A stretch of DNA of 64,000 bases from JANMDU01 sp031418715 (lineage in GTDB: Bacteria; Pseudomonadota; Gammaproteobacteria; Burkholderiales; Burkholderiaceae_C), in NCBI GenBank assembly GCA_031418715.1, contig JANOJL010000045.1:186001-250000 (forward strand), read 5' to 3'. The notes under the pieces are model-generated. The model did not search any database and was not told where the DNA came from. It worked only from the letters and a program-made list of their open reading frames with translations. Each line of letters opens with the position of its first letter. Position 1 is the first letter of the stretch. This document shows, one piece after another, positions 8,527 through 15,835 of the stretch. The position numbers were made by a program, and so were the translations under genes.

Positions 8527-10515
8527 ATGTATCGACTCCGACCAAGTCGGTCCTGGCTGATTGCTATGAATTTAGTGTTAGGTGCGCTGTCCGTCCAAGC
8601 ACAGTCATCTGCTTTTGGTAGCCTGCCGCCGCTAAAATTGCCCCTCCAATTACCAGCCGCTGGCTTACCCCTCACAGCGCCTGCGGCAGTGACTTCGACG
8701 CAGACCGTTACACCCAAATTGACAGCGAGCCCATTGCCGCAGATCGCCCCGAGCCTTCCCGCCTCAGTAACTTCTTCGCCGTCCAATGTTGTCCCTAAAG
8801 TGCTGCCCAGCACACCCGGCCTGAGCCGGTCAGCGCCTGATCTGATCCCTGCGATCAGATCAGCGCCCACGATAACCAGCAGTCCGACCTTACCGGGCTT
8901 GGTTCTAGGCGCACGCCCCGATGCTCTTACTCCCCGTGGGCTCCCCATCGGCACGATTCAGATCACGCCAGGTGTGATTGCCCACAGCCAACCTGCAGTT
9001 ACTACCAGCTCCCAACGCTTGACGCCGACGCTCATACTCGCTCACATTGAACGTGTCGGTACGCTCAATGGCGACATCGTTCGCCGCATGGCTCCTCGCC
9101 CAAGCCCTGTCGGCTCAAGCAGCGCTCCGGATTCGGTAACACCCACGGAAACGCCTACGCGAGTGGATATTGGCAGCTTACGCGAGGATGCCCCCGAGCG
9201 ACGTAGCGAGTCACGCTCTGATCGTGGCATGGGCAGGGAGGCGTTCTACTCTGAACCACAAGAAATGTCTGAGCCTGATCAGCGCGGCGGCGGTGGCGGC
9301 AAGGAAGTTCGTGACATGCTACCGGAGCTTCCCGGTTTTGGGGGAGCCAGTGCAAAGCGAGGCGACAAGGAGCAAGAGGAGCTTCGCCAGCAAGGCAATA
9401 CCGCTAACGCCGGGCAGCAGCAGGAAAACTGGGTAGAGATGGGCGAGTTGGTCTTGCTGTTTGATTCAGCGCGCGCCGCTCAGGAGGCGACCCAATGGCT
9501 CAAGAGCCGCTACAAGGTAGAACCCGCAGCCAGTGTGCCCTTGGGCTCACTGGGTATGACTATGTTGCTCATCACCATGGAGCAGCAAGACGATGCAGAC
9601 ACACTTCTGGCTGCCATCCAAAAGCAGAAACCCGATTGGATTACGGACTTGAACACGCGTTATGTGACACAACAAGCCCAATCTACCCCCCCAGCCGCGC
9701 CTGTGCTGTATGCCAGCAAAATGCTGGCATTGCCTTCGGAACGTTTTACGCCGCCAAATGGCCTTCGCATTGGCCTGCTCGATGGCGGCATCACTGACGC
9801 ACAAAAATTGGGCCTGCGCTTGGGTGCGCAGCAGTCATTCTTATTTGAGGAGGACGAATCGGCTCAGGATCTGCATGGTAGTGTCATGGCCAGTCTGATA
9901 GCCTCGTCCCACGTTGGCGTCGAAGGCTTGGCATCCGGTGCTTCGTTGTGGTTGGCCGAAGTCGTGCGCCGGTCAGGTGAGCATGCCAGCGCCAACACGG
10001 TCACGCTAGTGCGCGCCTTAGATTGGATGCTGAAAGAAAAAGTCCAGTTCATCAATATCAGTTTGGCCGGCCCTGGCGATCCGCTGCTGGAAAAAGCCAT
10101 TGCCAAGCTGCTGACTGCGGGTGTGACGGTCGTAGCTTCCGCTGGCAACTTTGGCCCCAAGGCGGATCCAGCTTACCCGGCCGCCTACCCTGGCGTTATT
10201 GCTGTCACGGCGATTGATGCCAACGGTCAGATTTTCGCTAAAGCAGGACAAGGGGAGCATATTGTGCTGAGTGCTCCGGGGGTGGATGTCTGGTCTGCTG
10301 CTGCGGGCCGTTATGTCAGCGGCACTTCTGTAGCTACTGCTCAAGTGACGGGTGTTCTCGCGCGTCTGGCGGCTCGTAAGCTGGATCAGATCAAGCCCGC
10401 ACAGTTGCTTCAATTGGCATGCAGCAGCGCCAAGGATTTAGGTAGCAAAGGTCGTGATGCCATTTTCGGTTGCGGGCTGTTGCAAGCGGACGCATTAGCC
10501 AAAGCGCTTCGCTGA
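8527..10515 (+). CDS. Secreted subtilisin-family (S8) serine protease
   Basis: A 662-residue protein. The start at 8527 was chosen because it gives a clean signal peptide (MYRLRPSRSWLIAMNLVLGA, cleavage after VQA); the longer frame upstream does not. Residues about 30-290 are Pro/Ser/Thr/Ala-rich and then charged and Gly-rich, without known domains. A compact segment of about 300-385 (ELVLLFDSARAAQEATQWL) looks like an inhibitor-type propeptide. The protease domain follows with Asp419 (GLLDGG), His450 (DLHGSVMAS), oxyanion Asn541 (SAGNFG) and Ser601 (SGTSVATAQ), so the active site is complete. It is divergent from the small exported repeat protein and convergent with parA. It may cleave a neighbouring product or be a general exoprotease. 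Confidence 0.9.
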   Translation: MYRLRPSRSWLIAMNLVLGALSVQAQSSAFGSLPPLKLPLQLPAAGLPLTAPAAVTSTQTVTPKLTASPLPQIAPSLPASVTSSPSNVVPKVLPSTPGLSRSAPDLIPAIRSAPTITSSPTLPGLVLGARPDALTPRGLPIGTIQITPGVIAHSQPAVTTSSQRLTPTLILAHIERVGTLNGDIVRRMAPRPSPVGSSSAPDSVTPTETPTRVDIGSLREDAPERRSESRSDRGMGREAFYSEPQEMSEPDQRGGGGGKEVRDMLPELPGFGGASAKRGDKEQEELRQQGNTANAGQQQENWVEMGELVLLFDSARAAQEATQWLKSRYKVEPAASVPLGSLGMTMLLITMEQQDDADTLLAAIQKQKPDWITDLNTRYVTQQAQSTPPAAPVLYASKMLALPSERFTPPNGLRIGLLDGGITDAQKLGLRLGAQQSFLFEEDESAQDLHGSVMASLIASSHVGVEGLASGASLWLAEVVRRSGEHASANTVTLVRALDWMLKEKVQFINISLAGPGDPLLEKAIAKLLTAGVTVVASAGNFGPKADPAYPAAYPGVIAVTAIDANGQIFAKAGQGEHIVLSAPGVDVWSAAAGRYVSGTSVATAQVTGVLARLAARKLDQIKPAQLLQLACSSAKDLGSKGRDAIFGCGLLQADALAKALR

Positions 10516-10555
10516 AACATGAAGCCATTCGGTTCAAACACAGGCTGAGTCGTCT

Positions 10556-11323
10556 TCACATCTTCTTGATGCGCTCCACCATCTCTGCCGCGAACTCAAC
10601 AAACGCCAAACTTCCTTTGGCCGACGGATCAAACACCACGCCAGGCAAGCCATAACTTGGCGCTTCGGCCAAGCGCACATTGCGCGGGATCACGGTGTTG
10701 AAGACCTTGTCTGAGAAATGCGTTTTGAGCTGATCGCTCACCTGCTGCTGCAAGGTGATGCGCGGATCAAACATCACGCGCAGCAGGCCGATGATCTGCA
10801 AATCTTTGTTGAGATTCGCATGCACCTGCTTGATGGTGTTGACCAGATCGGTGAGGCCTTCGAGCGCAAAATACTCGCATTGCATCGGTACCACCACGCC
10901 ATGGGCGCTGCACAAGCCGTTGAGTGTCAGCATGGATAGAGAAGGTGGGCAATCGATCAAAACAAAATCGTAGTCGCCACTCACTTCCTTCAAAGCCATT
11001 CTCAGGCGTTGATCGCGGTGCTCCAGCGCCACCAGCTCGACTTCCGCACCCGCCAGATCACGGTTCGCGCCGAGCACGTGGTAGCCGACTTTTTCGCTGA
11101 AAACAGCCGCTTCTTTGATGCTGGCCGATTCGAGCAACACGTCATACACTGACAGCTCCAGCTTGCGTTTGTCCACCCCCGAGCCCATCGTGGCATTGCC
11201 TTGCGGATCAAGATCAATCATCAGCACCCGCTGACCGATTTTGGCCAAGCCAGCAGCCAGGTTCACGCAGGTGGTGGTTTTACCGACACCGCCTTTTTGG
11301 TTCGCAACGCAGAAGATTTTCAT
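10556..11323 (-). CDS. parA: ParA/Soj chromosome-partitioning ATPase
   Basis: A 255-residue MinD/ParA-type ATPase with the deviant Walker A KGGVGKTTTCVNL at about residues 10-22, Walker A' in MIDLDPQGNATMG and Walker B in VLIDCPPSLSML. It has no N-terminal helix-turn-helix, so it is the chromosomal Soj type, which forms ATP-dependent patterns on the nucleoid and moves ParB-parS complexes. In related bacteria parB follows on the same strand; here the next gene downstream is a convergent protease and no ParB-like frame is in the window. A LysE-family gene lies 25 bp upstream, an arrangement common in Comamonadaceae, and the two may share a transcript. Confidence 0.96.
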   Translation of the reverse strand: MKIFCVANQKGGVGKTTTCVNLAAGLAKIGQRVLMIDLDPQGNATMGSGVDKRKLELSVYDVLLESASIKEAAVFSEKVGYHVLGANRDLAGAEVELVALEHRDQRLRMALKEVSGDYDFVLIDCPPSLSMLTLNGLCSAHGVVVPMQCEYFALEGLTDLVNTIKQVHANLNKDLQIIGLLRVMFDPRITLQQQVSDQLKTHFSDKVFNTVIPRNVRLAEAPSYGLPGVVFDPSAKGSLAFVEFAAEMVERIKKM

Positions 11324-11347
11324 CGGTTGTATTTTTTCTTGATTTGT

Positions 11348-11962
11348 TTATTTGCTAAAGGCCAGCTTCAGCCCAAAAGCCAACAGCATCGTGCCCGCGA
11401 TTTTATTCAACCAACCTGTCACGCGCGGATTCGCACGCATCCGCTCCGCCGCGAAATGCGTGATCAGCGTGACGGAAAAGCAATAAATGAAGGTGAGAAC
11501 AGCAATCGTGATCGCCATCACCCCAAAAGTCAGCATGCCCTGATGCCGCGCAGGATCAACAAACAGCGGGAAAAACGCCATGTAAAACACAATCGCTTTT
11601 GGATTGAGCAAGGTGATCCACACGCTTTGCTTGAAATACTGGCGTGCCTCCATATGCAAAATCGGCGCGTCGCCGTCTTTTGCCAGAATCATCTTTACAC
11701 CGAGATAAGCTAAATAAGCCGCGCCCGCATATTGGACGAATGAAAACACCGAAGGATGAGCCGCCAAGAGCGCCGCCACGCCAGCCACCGCCAGCCACAT
11801 CAAGATTTGATCGCCCACGATCACGCCGAAAGTCGCGGCCAAGCCGCCCAAAATGCGGCCTTTGCTGGTGGAGGTGATGATGGCCAAATTGCCCGGCCCC
11901 GGAATCGCCAAAAAGACAATCACCGCCGCAACAAAAGCCCAATAATCTTGGATGCCAAACAT
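11348..11962 (-). CDS. LysE/RhtB-family amino-acid exporter
   Basis: A 204-residue inner-membrane protein with about six hydrophobic segments and the family signature near the N-terminus (VFLAIPGPGNLAIIT, with the GPG turn). Characterised members export lysine, arginine, threonine or homoserine lactones; the substrate here cannot be told. The start has a good ribosome site (GGAG, then ATTCGT, then ATG). It is upstream of parA on the same strand. Confidence 0.9.
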   Translation of the reverse strand: MFGIQDYWAFVAAVIVFLAIPGPGNLAIITSTSKGRILGGLAATFGVIVGDQILMWLAVAGVAALLAAHPSVFSFVQYAGAAYLAYLGVKMILAKDGDAPILHMEARQYFKQSVWITLLNPKAIVFYMAFFPLFVDPARHQGMLTFGVMAITIAVLTFIYCFSVTLITHFAAERMRANPRVTGWLNKIAGTMLLAFGLKLAFSK

Positions 11963-12124
11963 ACGAATTCTCCTGCTTGCAGAGCGGCTGGCATGGCCGT
12001 ATCGGCATCCCGGACACTGAGCTCAAGAGTTTAACCTGCGTCAGTCGCCCGGCTAGAATGGCGGGTTGCCCCCAAGATGTCTTGGCTTCAAGGGGCTGAT
12101 TGATCTTATTTTCGGAGTTTGCCT

Positions 12125-12445
12125 GTGATTTCTTCTGCTTTTGCCCAAACCGCCCCTGCCGCAGCCGGCGGCAGCGAATCTGCTCTTTTGAGCATGCTGC
12201 CTTTGGTGTTGATGTTTGTAGTCCTCTATTTTCTGATGATCCGCCCTCAGATGAAGCGCCAGAAAGAACAGCGCGGCATGATTGATGCGCTGCAAAAGGG
12301 CGACGAAGTCGTCACCATTGGCGGCGTGTTAGGCAAAATCACCGACATGGGCGAGACCTACATGACTTTGGAAGTTTCCCAAGGCCAGATGCAGATCGAG
12401 CGCGCTGCTGTGGCGCGCGTGCTGCCCAAAGGCACGATCAAGTAA
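12125..12445 (+). CDS. yajC: Sec translocase accessory subunit YajC
   Basis: A 106-residue protein with one membrane helix (about residues 25-45, SMLPLVLMFVVLYFLMIRPQ) followed by the typical RPQMKRQKE stretch and a small cytoplasmic domain (GDEVVTIGGVLGKI). The GTG at 12125 is preferred over TTG at 12119 because GGAG at 12114-12117 is then seven bases upstream. YajC associates with SecDF and helps membrane-protein insertion. secD follows after 91 bp that contain a degenerate repeat element; secF comes next. Confidence 0.95.
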   Translation: MISSAFAQTAPAAAGGSESALLSMLPLVLMFVVLYFLMIRPQMKRQKEQRGMIDALQKGDEVVTIGGVLGKITDMGETYMTLEVSQGQMQIERAAVARVLPKGTIK

Positions 12446-12466
12446 GCATCGCTTAGACACCCGCTT

Positions 12467-12530
12467 TTTTAAGCCAAATCGCTCAGTAGCCATCATAAAT
12501 GCTGCGCTGAGTGCTATTGTTTTCAGAGTA
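12467..12530 (+). repeat. Interspersed palindromic element, copy 2 (degenerate)
   Basis: TTTTTTAAGCCAAAT, then CCATCATAAATGCTGCGC, then AGTGCTATTG...AGAGTAAT follow the family order but with several mismatches. It lies between yajC and secD without breaking the operon. Confidence 0.6.
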
Positions 12531-12536
12531 ATTGCC

Positions 12537-14516
12537 ATGAATCGTTATCCCCTGTGGAAATACATCGTCCTCGCCGTGGTGGTGGTGATCGCAACTCTTT
12601 TCACCTTGCCTAACTTCTTTGGCGAAGCGCCGGCGGTGCAGATCTCCAGCGGCAAAGCGACTGTGAAGGTGGATGCCGTCACGCGCAATCGCGTGGAAGA
12701 GGCGCTCGCCAAAGCTAAGGTGGCCACAGACGGTAAGGTGGAGTTTGAAGGCAATTCTGTGCGGGCGCGTTTTGCGACGACAGAAGTGCAAAAAGTAGCA
12801 CAGCTGGCGATTACCAGTGCGCTCAATCCCGATCCAGCTGACCCGGCCTATGTCGTGGCGCTTAATCTGGTGCCGCAAACGCCACAGTGGCTGCGCAGCT
12901 TGCATGCCAACCCAATGTATTTGGGTCTGGACTTGCGCGGCGGCATTCATCTGATGCTGCAAGTGGACATGGCCGGCGCGATTGACAAGCGCATCGACAC
13001 CCTAGGCAGTGATATTCGCACCAGTTTGCGCGGTAAAGATATTCGCGGCCGCACGGCGCGTGATGGCAATACCATTGTGATGCGATTTTCCACCGCACAA
13101 GCTCAGCAGGCGGCTACAGTGCTTGTGCAAGATCAGTTTGGCGCTGATTTGGGATCCGTGGAAAGCGTGCAAGGCAGCGATTACTTGGTGACGGCGAGCA
13201 TCAAGCAAGATGCTGTGAAGCGCATTCAGGATGCTGCACTCAAACAGAACATTTCTACGCTGAACAATCGCGTTAATGAGCTGGGCGTGTCTGAGCCAGT
13301 GATTCAGCAACAGGGCGCGGATCGCATCGTCGTGCAGTTACCGGGTGTGCAAGACACGGCCACTGTGAAGAAGATTCTTGGCCGCATCGCCACGCTGCAG
13401 GTGCGCTTGGTAGACGAAGGCTCTGAAGGCCTGGCTGCCGAGCGCGGCCAAGGCGCCGTGCCTTTTGGCAGCGAGCGCTATTTGGATCGCAACGGCCAAG
13501 CTGTGATTGTGAAAAAAGAAGTGATTTTGTCGGGCGAGAATTTGACCGATGCACAAGCGGGCATTGATGGCCAGACGCAAGAGGCTACCGTCAACCTCTC
13601 GCTGGATGCCAAAGGCGCTCGTATTTTTAAAGACGTCACGCGCGAAAATATCAACAAACGCATGGCGATTTTGCTGTTTGAAAAAGGCAAAGGCGAAGTA
13701 GTGACAGCGCCTGTGATCCGCAGCGAGATTGCCGGCGGCCGTGTGCAAATTTCAGGCCGCATGAGCAGCATCGAAGCCAACGACACGGCATTGCTTTTGC
13801 GCGCTGGTTCATTGGCCGCGCCGATGGAGATCATCGAAGAGCGCACGATCGGCCCCAGCTTGGGTGCAGACAACATCGCCAAAGGCTTTAACAGCGTGAT
13901 TTATGGCTTCCTTGTCGTGGTGGCCTTCATGTGCGTGTATTACCGGTTCTTTGGCGTGATCTCCAGCATTGCGCTGTCGGTGAACTTGCTCATGCTGGTG
14001 GCTCTGCTGTCCATGTTGCAGGCCACGCTCACATTACCAGGTATGGCGGCTATTGCACTTGCTTTGGGTATGGCGATTGACTCCAACGTGCTGATCAACG
14101 AACGCGTGCGCGAAGAGCTGCGCAACGGGAAATCTGCGCAACAAGCGATTCACTCAGGTTACGAGAGCGCTTGGGCAACGATTTTGGACTCTAACATCAC
14201 CACGCTAATCGCCGGCATTGCTCTGCTGATTTTTGGCTCGGGTCCGGTGCGCGGCTTTGCGGTGGTGCATTGCTTGGGCATTTTGACGAGCATGTTCTCG
14301 GCGGTGTTCTTCTCGCGCGGCTTGGTCAATCTTTGGTATGGCGGTAAAAAGAAGCTCAAAACTGTGAGCATCGGGCAGGTCTGGCGGCCAGACGGTATGG
14401 CGGCTCCTTCGGCCGACTCGGATTTAGAAGAAAATCCTGCGATAGCCGTTACAAATCCTGCGCAAAGTGCTATGAAAAATGTAGCACCTGAGCTGAAAAC
14501 AAGTGTGAAGAAATAA
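12537..14516 (+). CDS. secD: Protein translocase subunit SecD
   Basis: A 659-residue inner-membrane protein that, with SecF, uses the proton-motive force to pull exported proteins through SecYEG. The N-terminal helix is at about residues 7-27, followed by the large periplasmic domain with LGLDLRGGIHLMLQVD near residue 125 and an RND-type C-terminal half with five helices. The conserved proton-path region is at GMAAIALALGMAIDSNVLINE. The operon is yajC-secD-secF (12 bp to secF). The last about 30 residues are a hydrophilic tail (from about base 14420) whose DNA matches the interspersed repeat family, so the natural C-terminus seems to have been extended or rewritten by an element insertion. 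Confidence 0.97.
   Translation: MNRYPLWKYIVLAVVVVIATLFTLPNFFGEAPAVQISSGKATVKVDAVTRNRVEEALAKAKVATDGKVEFEGNSVRARFATTEVQKVAQLAITSALNPDPADPAYVVALNLVPQTPQWLRSLHANPMYLGLDLRGGIHLMLQVDMAGAIDKRIDTLGSDIRTSLRGKDIRGRTARDGNTIVMRFSTAQAQQAATVLVQDQFGADLGSVESVQGSDYLVTASIKQDAVKRIQDAALKQNISTLNNRVNELGVSEPVIQQQGADRIVVQLPGVQDTATVKKILGRIATLQVRLVDEGSEGLAAERGQGAVPFGSERYLDRNGQAVIVKKEVILSGENLTDAQAGIDGQTQEATVNLSLDAKGARIFKDVTRENINKRMAILLFEKGKGEVVTAPVIRSEIAGGRVQISGRMSSIEANDTALLLRAGSLAAPMEIIEERTIGPSLGADNIAKGFNSVIYGFLVVVAFMCVYYRFFGVISSIALSVNLLMLVALLSMLQATLTLPGMAAIALALGMAIDSNVLINERVREELRNGKSAQQAIHSGYESAWATILDSNITTLIAGIALLIFGSGPVRGFAVVHCLGILTSMFSAVFFSRGLVNLWYGGKKKLKTVSIGQVWRPDGMAAPSADSDLEENPAIAVTNPAQSAMKNVAPELKTSVKK
14431..14492 (+). 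repeat. Interspersed palindromic element, copy 3, inside the secD coding region
   Basis: GATAGCCGTTACAAATCCTG, then CGCAAAGTGCTATG, then TGTAGCACC match the repeat core in the same order as intergenic copies. It is translated in frame as the extreme C-terminus of SecD. Confidence 0.65.
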
Positions 14517-14528
14517 GAGAGTACGATC

Positions 14529-15641
14529 ATGGAATTCTTCAGAATCAAACGCGACATTCCGTTCATGAAGCACGCGATCGTGCTAAACGCGATCTCGTTC
14601 ATCACTTTTTTGCTCGCCGTTTTTTTTATCGTAACGCGCGGCTTACATCTGTCGATCGAGTTCACTGGTGGCACGCTGGTTGAAGTCAAGTATCCACAGG
14701 CGGCCAATATCGCCAAGACCCGCGAAGCGGTTGAATCACTGGGCTTTGGAGAAGTGCAGGTGCAATTGTTTGGTTCGGCCAGCGATGTGCTTATTCGCGT
14801 GCCTAACAAAACGCTGCCAAAAGCAGCTCCAGCGGCTTCCGGCACGGCAACCGCCGCCGCTATAGCCGCCAGTGCCGCAACCGCTGCGTCCGCGCAGTCA
14901 GATACGGTGCTCAAGGTGTTTGAAGGCATTTGCAAATCAGAGGGTGCGCAGGTGCAATCCGTGTCAGTTGTTACCCAGCAGGGTGATACCTTGTCAAAGC
15001 TGCTGTGTAAGACGCCTGATGGCAAAGAGCCCGTGAGCTTGCAGCGCAGCGAGTTTGTGGGCCCATCGGTGGGCGCAGAGTTGGTTCAAAATGGTTTGAT
15101 CGCTTTGGGCATGACAGTGCTGGGCATCATGCTGTATTTGGCCTTCCGCTTTGAATGGAAGTTTGCTGTGGCCGGCATTGTGGCCAACTTGCACGATATC
15201 GTGATTATTTTGGGCTTTTTCGCCTTCTTCCAGTGGGAGTTCTCGCTGGCCGTTTTGGCGGCGATTTTGGCGGTGCTGGGTTATTCGGTCAACGAATCTG
15301 TGGTGATTTTTGATCGCGTGCGCGAGACGTTCCGCAAATTCCGCAAGATGAACACCCGCGAGGTGATTGATCATGCGATCACCTCCACCATCAGCCGCAC
15401 CATCATCACCCACGGCTCGACCGAGGTGATGGTGCTTTCGATGCTGATTTTTGGTGGCCCGACGCTGTTTTACTTTGCGCTGGCACTGACCATTGGTATC
15501 TTGTTTGGTATCTATTCCTCCGTTTTCGTGGCGGCGGCGATTGCGATGTGGCTGGGCGTGAAGCGTGAAGACCTCATCAAAGGCTCGGTGAAAAAAGAGG
15601 GTGAAGACCCGAACGATCCGAATTCAGGTGCAATGGTCTAG
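14529..15641 (+). CDS. secF: Protein translocase subunit SecF
   Basis: A 370-residue RND-type inner-membrane partner of SecD, with one N-terminal helix (about residues 20-40), a periplasmic domain containing IEFTGGTLVEV and five C-terminal helices including the LGYSVNESVVIFDRVRE motif. The periplasmic domain carries an unusual Ala/Thr/Ser-rich stretch of about 30 residues (around residues 97-122) that is absent from the compact enterobacterial protein and looks like a flexible linker. The fold-defining parts are intact on both sides. It follows secD after 12 bp, so they are co-translated in one operon. Confidence 0.97.
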   Translation: MEFFRIKRDIPFMKHAIVLNAISFITFLLAVFFIVTRGLHLSIEFTGGTLVEVKYPQAANIAKTREAVESLGFGEVQVQLFGSASDVLIRVPNKTLPKAAPAASGTATAAAIAASAATAASAQSDTVLKVFEGICKSEGAQVQSVSVVTQQGDTLSKLLCKTPDGKEPVSLQRSEFVGPSVGAELVQNGLIALGMTVLGIMLYLAFRFEWKFAVAGIVANLHDIVIILGFFAFFQWEFSLAVLAAILAVLGYSVNESVVIFDRVRETFRKFRKMNTREVIDHAITSTISRTIITHGSTEVMVLSMLIFGGPTLFYFALALTIGILFGIYSSVFVAAAIAMWLGVKREDLIKGSVKKEGEDPNDPNSGAMV

Positions 15642-15835
15642 TCAGCGTTCAGACGTGATTTTGAGCTGGGTCACAACTGTGGTGCATTCGATACAACTGT
15701 GAGTAATCCGCGCCAGAGATAACAGCTTGTCACTGACGGCTAGGGTTAATAGACCCGCTGGACGGGCTTTCCTAGTAATATCTATAGGATATGACGCTGT
15801 TTTGAGCGCCGTGAATTAACTCGTCCCCAGCATCT

